Positions 58,184-64,000 of a stretch of 64,000 nt of DNA are shown here, one piece after another. Below the pieces are notes generated by a model that saw only the letters and a program-made list of their open reading frames with translations, made no database searches and had not been told where the DNA came from. The stretch comes from Bacillota bacterium (GTDB lineage Bacteria > Bacillota > Clostridia > Lachnospirales > Lachnospiraceae), in the NCBI GenBank assembly GCA_023386315.1, contig JAEWJZ010000031.1, positions 1-64,000 on the forward strand, written 5' to 3'. A program made the translations under genes and the position numbers. Numbering within the stretch: position 1 is the stretch's first letter; each line of letters begins with the position of its first letter.

Positions 58184-60436
58184 ATGATCTCATATTTGTT
58201 TCCTGGTCAAGGGGCGCAAAAAGTCGGAATGGGTGGGGAGTTATTTAATGAGTTTGAGGATATAACCAGACTGGCGGACGAAGTACTGGGATATTCGATC
58301 AGAGAACTTTGTCTGTTTGATAACTATGGAATGCTGAATCAGACGTTATACACCCAGCCGGCACTTTTTACTGTCAATGCACTGATGTATTTAAAAAAAA
58401 TAAAAGAAACCGGAATTTATCCGGATTATCTGGCGGGACATAGCCTGGGAGAATACAACGCATTGCTTGCAGCGGGAGTTTTTGATTTTAAACAGGGACT
58501 CCAGATGGTAAAAAAACGGGCGGAACTTATGTCAAAAGTCTCGGGCGGAGCAATGGCGGCTGTCATTGGACTGGGGCAGGAAGGTTTAACAGAAGCACTG
58601 AAAAAGTCCGGATATCTGGGAATTGATATTGCCAACTATAATTCCATAAATCAAATTGTTATTTCAGGTAAAGCGGAAGATATACAGTCAGCCAGAGAAT
58701 CAATCATGGCTGCCGGAGCACTGGATTATAAGGTTTTAAATGTCAGCGGGGCATTCCATTCCAGATATATGGATGGAGTTCGCAGAGAGTTTGAGGAATT
58801 TTTAGATACATTAGGATTTCAGGAACCTGAAATTCCGGTTATCTCTAACGTGGATCTAACGAAATATAACCAATCCAATGTGAAATGGCTGCTGGGAAGG
58901 CATTTGATTTCTCCAGTCAGATGGTGTGACACAGTCCGTTGTCTGATGGGAAAAGGGGAAATGGAGCAGATAGGACCAGGAAGTGTAATTACCAACTTAG
59001 TGAAATCAATCATAAGAAATTCATCACCTCTTGAATTACCTGATTCGCAGCCGATTCAAAAGCAGGATGATGAACACAGCTTACCGGATAGAAATGATTT
59101 CTCCGGACAATCACTGGGCAGCAGTGAATTAAAATCCGAATACAACTTAAAATATGCCTACTTTGCTGGTGGTATGTATCGGGAGATTGCATCCAGAGAG
59201 CTGGTAGTGAAGATGGGACAGGCCGGAATGATGGGATTTCTCGGCAGCGGAGGTCTGTCTCCGGCGCAGATTGATCAGGCTTTGGGCGAAGTTCAGCAAC
59301 AATTAAATGAAGGCCAGTCATATGGTGTAAATATTGTCTTTAATCCATTTGATCCGGATAAGGAACGTTCTGTGATAAATCTGATATTGGCGAGAAATGT
59401 ACATATACTTGAAGCGGCAGCTTATACACAGGTTACCCCAGCACTGGCTCTGTTCAGATTAAAGGGGCTAAAACAGCAGAAAAATGGCAGTCCACAGCCT
59501 GCCAATCATATTATTGCAAAGGTTTCCCGGGCCAGCATTGCAGAACAGTTTATGAAACCTGTCCCGGAAGCGGTCAGTCGTCTCCTTTTTGAAAATGGTG
59601 AAATAACGGAACTGGAGTATCGCTTATCAAAGTGTCTCCCGGTAGCTGGTGACATTTGTGTTGAAGCTGATTCAGGTGGTCATACCGATCACGGAAACTT
59701 AAATGTGCTGCTTCCATCCGTTCAGATGATCAGAGACCAGATTTGTCAGGAGTTTGATTATGAGAAAAAAATCAGGGTCGGAGCAGCGGGCGGTCTGGGA
59801 ACTCCCCAGGCTGTTGCAGCAGCATTTTTGCTGGGAGCCGATTTTGTCACAACAGGTTCGATTAATCAATGTACGGTTGAAGCACGGACCAGCGACTGTG
59901 TGAAAGACATGCTGCAAAAGGTAGGAATACATGATACAGAATATGCTCCTGCAGGGGACCTTTTTGAGATGGGATCAAAAGTACAGGTAATGAGGAAAGG
60001 TGTGTTTTTTCCTGCCAGGGCCAACAAGCTGCTGGAGTTGTACAAGCGCTATGGCGGGCTGGAAGAACTGGATGAAAAAACTGCAGAGCAGCTGCAGAAT
60101 AAATATTTTGGAAAAAGTTTTAATGAAGTGTTTGAGGATGTCAAAGCATATTATCCGGCAGCCGATATTCAAAAAGCAGAAAGCAGCCCCAAATATAAAA
60201 TGACATTGGTTTTTAAATGGTATTTTGGCTATTCGACGCGAATAGCCCTGGAAGGACGGGCAGATCAGCGTGTTAATTTTCAGGTTCAGTGCGGCCCGGC
60301 AATGGGAGCCTTTAATGAATGGGCTGGCAAAAGTTCTCTGGAAAACTGGAGAAACAGACATGTCGATCAGATTGGAATGCAATTGATGGATGAGGCGGCA
60401 GCCTTTCTTTTAAAAAGGGTTGGTCAATTGCTGTAG
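58184..60436 (+). CDS. bifunctional trans-AT acyltransferase / enoylreductase (PksE-like)
   Basis: 750 aa. Residues 1 to about 285 are a malonyl-CoA acyltransferase with SYLFPGQGAQKVGMGGELF, nucleophile YLAGHSLGEYNALLAAG near 85 and VSGAFHSRYMDG near 190. From about 325 is a PfaD-type FMN enoylreductase, with MYREIASRELVVKMGQAGMM, GFLGSGGLSPAQIDQ, ICVEADSGGHTDHGNLNVLL near 487 and AAGGLGTPQAVAAAFLLGAD near 520. The AT-ER fusion matches Bacillus PksE. It supplies malonyl units in trans and reduces double bonds in the growing chain. Confidence 0.93.
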   Translation: MISYLFPGQGAQKVGMGGELFNEFEDITRLADEVLGYSIRELCLFDNYGMLNQTLYTQPALFTVNALMYLKKIKETGIYPDYLAGHSLGEYNALLAAGVFDFKQGLQMVKKRAELMSKVSGGAMAAVIGLGQEGLTEALKKSGYLGIDIANYNSINQIVISGKAEDIQSARESIMAAGALDYKVLNVSGAFHSRYMDGVRREFEEFLDTLGFQEPEIPVISNVDLTKYNQSNVKWLLGRHLISPVRWCDTVRCLMGKGEMEQIGPGSVITNLVKSIIRNSSPLELPDSQPIQKQDDEHSLPDRNDFSGQSLGSSELKSEYNLKYAYFAGGMYREIASRELVVKMGQAGMMGFLGSGGLSPAQIDQALGEVQQQLNEGQSYGVNIVFNPFDPDKERSVINLILARNVHILEAAAYTQVTPALALFRLKGLKQQKNGSPQPANHIIAKVSRASIAEQFMKPVPEAVSRLLFENGEITELEYRLSKCLPVAGDICVEADSGGHTDHGNLNVLLPSVQMIRDQICQEFDYEKKIRVGAAGGLGTPQAVAAAFLLGADFVTTGSINQCTVEARTSDCVKDMLQKVGIHDTEYAPAGDLFEMGSKVQVMRKGVFFPARANKLLELYKRYGGLEELDEKTAEQLQNKYFGKSFNEVFEDVKAYYPAADIQKAESSPKYKMTLVFKWYFGYSTRIALEGRADQRVNFQVQCGPAMGAFNEWAGKSSLENWRNRHVDQIGMQLMDEAAAFLLKRVGQLL

Positions 60437-60472
60437 GAGGATGATTTCACCCTGATTTAGAAAAGAGGATGT

Positions 60473-61765
60473 ATGTGGATGAACGAAACAATTAGTATAA
60501 CCGGTATGGGTATTGTATCTTCAATTGGTCACAATATCAGAGAATTTAACGCAGCATTAAAGAAAGGAATTTCTAATATAGGTTATCTTGAAGATACCAG
60601 CCACGGCGCTGTGCCCGGTATGGTGGGCGCACCAGTCAAATGGGATGGGGTTGAAAAAACTCTGGATCAGATGGCAAAGAACAGCATTTGCCCCAGACAA
60701 ATCGATAAAAATTTATATCAGATGCTGCGGCGGGGGCCGGAGCCTTCTGCCTGGGCGGTTATTGCAGCACTGCAGGCATGGGATCAGGCAAAGATTACCG
60801 GGGTCCCTCCCGATCGGATTGGCATTGTCGTTGCCGGCAATAACCTGTTGCCGAAATTATCCTACCAGTTATACGAAAAATGTCATCAGGCGCCTGAGTT
60901 TATCCCCGCCCGATATGCTCTTAACTATTTAGATACCAATCTCATAGGGATGATCAGCGAAACCTTACAGATCCATGGAGAGAGTTTTTGCGCCGGAGCT
61001 ACTTCAGCGAGTGGAAATATAGGAATTATAAAAGGGTATCAGATGATTCAGCTGGGGTTGATTGATATTTGCCTGGTGGTGGGAGCAGCAACTGATTTAT
61101 CTTTACTGGAACTGCAGGCATTTTGCCAGGCCGGTGCGATGGGAGGGAAAGAATATTATCATTCTCCCCAACTGGCATGCCGCCCTTTTGACCGCCGCCA
61201 TGAAGGATTTATTTATGGTCAGGCAGCAGCCTGTTTAATAATAGAAAGCAGTGAAAACGCCAGGAAACGGGGAGCAGCAGAATATGGACAGATTCTTGGC
61301 GGGGCAGTGGTGCTGGATGGCAATCATTTGGCAAATCCCAATGTCAACGGAGAGAAAAATGCCATTACGCTGGCACTTGCGCGAGCTGGTGTGACCGTTG
61401 ATCAGATTGATTATATCAATGCACATGGAACTGCGTCAATTGTCGGCGATGAAACCGAGGCACAGGCAATTGAAGAAGTTTTTCAGGGTCAACTGGAACA
61501 TTTATGGGTCAATTCCACGAAGGGGCTGACCGGCCATTGCCTGAGTTCGGCAGGAGTTGTGGAAGCTGTTGCTGTCATTCTGCAGATGAAAGAAAACTTC
61601 CTGCACCCCAACCTTAATCTGGATGATCCCATTAGCCATAAAATAAATTTTGCCGGAAACTGTTCAATGGAAAAAAATATCACATACGCGGTTAGCAATT
61701 CCTTTGCTTTTGGGGGCATCAACAGCAGTATTGTGTTGAAAAAAGGAGCGAATATTGATGAGTGA
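60473..61765 (+). CDS. PksF-like decarboxylating ketosynthase of the beta-branching cassette
   Basis: 430 aa, stand-alone ketosynthase. It lacks the usual nucleophile motif (TACSSS); the region reads ESFCAGATSASGNIGIIKG near residues 168-186, and the aligned position appears to be Ala or Ser. Catalytic His residues remain (INAHGTASIVGDE near 315 and KGLTGHCLSSAGVVEAVA near 350). This is the pattern of HCS-cassette KS decarboxylases, which turn malonyl-ACP into acetyl-ACP rather than condense. A second ATG at 60479 is equally plausible. Follows the AT-ER gene. Confidence 0.88.
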   Translation: MWMNETISITGMGIVSSIGHNIREFNAALKKGISNIGYLEDTSHGAVPGMVGAPVKWDGVEKTLDQMAKNSICPRQIDKNLYQMLRRGPEPSAWAVIAALQAWDQAKITGVPPDRIGIVVAGNNLLPKLSYQLYEKCHQAPEFIPARYALNYLDTNLIGMISETLQIHGESFCAGATSASGNIGIIKGYQMIQLGLIDICLVVGAATDLSLLELQAFCQAGAMGGKEYYHSPQLACRPFDRRHEGFIYGQAAACLIIESSENARKRGAAEYGQILGGAVVLDGNHLANPNVNGEKNAITLALARAGVTVDQIDYINAHGTASIVGDETEAQAIEEVFQGQLEHLWVNSTKGLTGHCLSSAGVVEAVAVILQMKENFLHPNLNLDDPISHKINFAGNCSMEKNITYAVSNSFAFGGINSSIVLKKGANIDE

Positions 61766-62519
61766 TGGAGTGGTAAGATTAAAAAAAGAAGGTCACGTGG
61801 CTTATGTCATTCTGGAAGAAAAAGAGTTTAAAAACACTCTGACCATACGCTTCATTCAAGGTCTTAAGTGGGCTTTCGAGGAGATTGAGAAAGATTCTGA
61901 AATTAAAGTGGTGGTGGTCCATGGGTATGATAATTATTTCTGCTGCGGCGGGACCAAAGAAGGGCTGCATGGCCTGTATGACGGAGTTATGAAAGGGGGC
62001 GGAGTTCAATTTACCGATATGGACTTTCATGATATTATGTTCCGCTGCCGGGTACCGGTGATTGCAGCCATGCAGGGACATGCTTTGGGCGGAGGGCTGG
62101 CACTGGGGTGTTTTGCAGACATTGTTATTATGGGAGAACAGTGTGTTTATAACGCCAGTTTTATGAAATATGGGTTTACACCAGGGATGGGGGCTACTTA
62201 TATCATTCCGAAAAGATTTGGAGCGCTGCTGGGAAATGAAATGCTGTTTACAGCCAGGAATTATTTCGGCACGGAATTAAAGGAGCGGGGAATCAACGCC
62301 ATCATTATAAAAAAAGAAGAAGTGATTGGCTTTGCTTCAGATATGGCCAGAGATATCGCCGATAAACCATTAATTTCTCTGATCGAATTAAAAAAGGCGC
62401 TGACGTCTCACATGGCGGAAGATATAAGAATTGCCGTTGACAGGGAACTTGAAATGCACCGGATTTCATTTAAGCAGGCAGAAGTAATTGAACGAATTGA
62501 GGGCAGGTATCGCGAGTGA
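61758..62519 (+). CDS. PksI-like enoyl-CoA hydratase/decarboxylase (ECH2)
   Basis: 253 aa from the ATG at 61758. Crotonase fold with HGYDNYFCCGGTKEGLHGL near residue 55, VIAAMQGHALGGGLALG near 105 (oxyanion hole) and the strongly PksI-like NASFMKYGFTPGMGATYII near 135. In beta-branch formation ECH2 decarboxylates the glutaconyl intermediate to give a methyl branch. Its usual partners PksG (HMG synthase) and PksH (ECH1) are not found between it and the ketosynthase here. Confidence 0.9.
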   Translation: MSDGVVRLKKEGHVAYVILEEKEFKNTLTIRFIQGLKWAFEEIEKDSEIKVVVVHGYDNYFCCGGTKEGLHGLYDGVMKGGGVQFTDMDFHDIMFRCRVPVIAAMQGHALGGGLALGCFADIVIMGEQCVYNASFMKYGFTPGMGATYIIPKRFGALLGNEMLFTARNYFGTELKERGINAIIIKKEEVIGFASDMARDIADKPLISLIELKKALTSHMAEDIRIAVDRELEMHRISFKQAEVIERIEGRYRE

Positions 62520-62534
62520 AAAAAGGAGGTATCT

Positions 62535-62627
62535 ATGATCGACTGTATGATTATTGTCAATGGTGAGATGAAGTCATCGAAACAAACACTGAAAATGGAA
62601 ATGAAACTGGGTTTTGGGACCAGCTGA
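62535..62627 (+). CDS. tiny reading frame with strong ribosome-binding site (30 aa)
   Basis: AAAAAGGAGG with 5-nt spacing precedes ATG at 62535, opening 30 codons (MIDCMIIVNGEMKSSKQTLK, then MEMKLGFGTS). A second frame continues protein-like from about 62570 to 62646 (DEVIETNTENGNETGFWDQL, then MQAGRCRI), so a one-base indel could have split a 37-40-residue gene. No family is recognised. It lies between the PksI-like gene and the carbamoyltransferase. Confidence 0.35.
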   Translation: MIDCMIIVNGEMKSSKQTLKMEMKLGFGTS

Positions 62628-62679
62628 TGCAGGCCGGAAGATGCAGAATATAAAAGACTATAAGAAAAGGAGCGAATCA

Positions 62680-64000
62680 ATGAAAAAGAATTATATTGGA
62701 ATTGCAAACACGTTTCATGACAGTTCTGTGGCCATTGTAAATTCAGAGGGCAAAGTGGTTTTTGCCCAGGCGACGGAAAGATATTTACAAAATAAACGGG
62801 CAATTCATGCGCCGGCAGATCAGTTCATCAATATCGGCAGATTGGTGGAGCAATATTGTGAACCCGGAGCGGAATTGATTGTCGCCAATACCTGGAGTTC
62901 CAATGCCGGAGCAATGGGGGAACAAGCCACAAGACTGGTCAATCAGGAAGAGGATGCATGGCGGGATGAAAATGGCCGCATACCGGATCTGATCTTTGAT
63001 AAGCTTGCATTTAGAAAGTTCGCGATTCGGGCGCAGATTAATGCCGCTCAATTGGCAAACATAACTCTTCGCTATGAATTAAGTCAGTTAGAACAATGGC
63101 GGAGCAATACTGACTTTAAGGTCAGATGTTATGATCACCATCTGACTCATGCTGCAACTGCATGTTTTACTGCCCCCTTTGCATCAGGGGTATGTGCTAT
63201 CGTCGACGGATACGGAGAAGGCTGTTCTTCGCAATGCTTCCGTTATGAAAACGGACGGATCAGCAGTCTTACACAAGCGGATGGACAGGGCTTTTTGTCA
63301 GCGAGTTTAGGTACGTTTTATATGATTATCTGTGATGTATGCGGATTTGGTTACTTCAGAGGAGAGGAATGGAAAGTAATGGGATTGGCCGCATATGGTA
63401 AATTTAACCAGCAGTATTATGATATTATGAGACCAATGATGGAGGTACAGGAATTATCCATAACAGCCTGCAGTCCGCTTAAATATAATCAACGGCTCAG
63501 AAAGCTGTATAGCCTAAAGCGGAAGCCCGGCCAAAGCGCTCTTGAGATGGCGGACCTTGCATATACAGGTCAATATGTTTACAGTGAGATACTCTTTGAA
63601 TATTTAAATAATCTATATAAGGCCGCTCCTTCCGATCATGTAATACTTGGTGGGGGCAGCTTTTTAAATTCCTGGGCAAATGGGGAAATAACCACACGCA
63701 CTCCCTTCCGGAAGTCATATATATTCAGTGCCCCAGGGGATGACGGCAATTCATTGGGTGCGGCACTTTTAGCATATTATGAAGATAATCCTGATAAAAG
63801 GCCTCAAAATAGTTTCCAAAGTCCCTATCTGGGGTCTGCAATATCCATGGATTCAATTGAAAAATTCAAGAAATTTGGCGGTCTTAATCAATATACCAGA
63901 GAATATCCGGGAACTGTCCATAAAAAAGCGGCCGAGCTTTTAGCTCAGGGAAAAATAATCGGATGGATTCAGGGCCGTGCTGAGTTCGGGCCGAGAGCAC
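62680..64000 (+). CDS. carbamoyltransferase (NodU/CmcH family), cut by window end
   Basis: 440 codons are present and open at the window end; the start has AAAAGGAG. The N-terminal Kae1-like region has IGIANTFHDSSVAIVNS near residues 5-22, DHHLTHAATACF near 150 (metal-binding His pair), AIVDGYGEGCSSQCF near 172 and EWKVMGLAAYGKF near 232, then HVILGGGSFLNSWAN near 322. The C-terminal part begins GWIQGRAEFGPRA, the carbamoyl-transfer domain signature. It would add a carbamoyl group from carbamoyl phosphate to a hydroxyl on the polyketide, a late tailoring step. The rest of the gene lies beyond 64000. Confidence 0.93.
   Translation, partial: MKKNYIGIANTFHDSSVAIVNSEGKVVFAQATERYLQNKRAIHAPADQFINIGRLVEQYCEPGAELIVANTWSSNAGAMGEQATRLVNQEEDAWRDENGRIPDLIFDKLAFRKFAIRAQINAAQLANITLRYELSQLEQWRSNTDFKVRCYDHHLTHAATACFTAPFASGVCAIVDGYGEGCSSQCFRYENGRISSLTQADGQGFLSASLGTFYMIICDVCGFGYFRGEEWKVMGLAAYGKFNQQYYDIMRPMMEVQELSITACSPLKYNQRLRKLYSLKRKPGQSALEMADLAYTGQYVYSEILFEYLNNLYKAAPSDHVILGGGSFLNSWANGEITTRTPFRKSYIFSAPGDDGNSLGAALLAYYEDNPDKRPQNSFQSPYLGSAISMDSIEKFKKFGGLNQYTREYPGTVHKKAAELLAQGKIIGWIQGRAEFGPRA

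Noticed and set aside
1..64000. CRISPR arrays, tRNA or rRNA genes
   Set aside because: No regularly spaced repeats, cloverleaf-type genes or conserved rRNA segments were seen by eye.

Overview
The window comes from a low-to-moderate-GC Firmicute, most likely a Clostridium cluster XIVa / Lachnospiraceae bacterium close to Lacrimispora or Enterocloster. This is inferred from gene families (YesMN three-component sugar sensing, LoaP, a CD3324-type small protein, a Gram-positive agr locus, strong AGGAGG ribosome-binding sites), not from a marker gene. No rRNA, tRNA or CRISPR array was seen.

Layout. 1-1.55 kb: an IS110-family element on the minus strand, with a non-coding 5' segment that could hold a bridge RNA. 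1.6-19.2 kb: a carbohydrate/alditol module. It has an AraC regulator, a tagatose-bisphosphate-type aldolase, an FGGY kinase, a GatD-like dehydrogenase, a PfkB kinase, a LacX-like epimerase and an aldo/keto reductase. These are followed by a YesN/YesM two-component pair with a membrane-anchored sugar-binding protein, an Rbs-type ABC transporter, a FucU/RbsD mutarotase and an Fe-S aldo/keto reductase. Together they suggest uptake by ABC transporter, phosphorylation by the FGGY kinase, oxidation by GatD, a second phosphorylation by PfkB, then aldol cleavage. 19.5-29.5 kb: a GGDEF/HD-GYP protein, a TPP-riboswitch thiMED operon, a self-regulated TetR/Acg-type pair, a chemoreceptor and UppP. 29.6-36 kb: a transglutaminase-UvrA fusion and MFS exporter behind a MerR-type promoter, a MerR regulator and a methyltransferase. 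36-48 kb: CheY/CheC/diguanylate cyclase, a DUF4397 protein, a GNAT enzyme, a TetR-controlled ilvBN pair sharing one operator motif, a tetracycline-protection-like GTPase fused to a Rae1/YacP nuclease domain, a GntR regulator with an unusual leader, a CD3324 protein and a ceramidase-like protein.

48.2-64 kb is the most interesting part: a quorum-sensing locus next to a trans-AT polyketide cluster. An agrB-agrD-agrC-agrA locus (agrD is a 44-codon gene overlapping agrB) and an XRE regulator lie on the minus strand. On the plus strand are a complete acetyl-CoA carboxylase set (accDABC), an Sfp-type phosphopantetheinyl transferase, a LoaP antiterminator, then PksD-, AcpK-, PksE-, PksF- and PksI-like trans-AT polyketide genes and a carbamoyltransferase cut by the window end. 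A pair of 9-bp direct repeats with exactly 12-bp spacing, the layout used by AgrA/ComE LytTR regulators, occurs upstream of agrB and again upstream of accD. The prediction is that a cyclic peptide signal switches on the acc operon, which makes malonyl-CoA, the carrier-activating enzyme and LoaP. LoaP would then carry RNA polymerase through the long downstream PKS operon, perhaps via the GC-rich hairpin leader between loaP and the first PKS gene. The HMG-CoA-synthase, ECH1 and modular synthase genes are not in the window and are expected just downstream.
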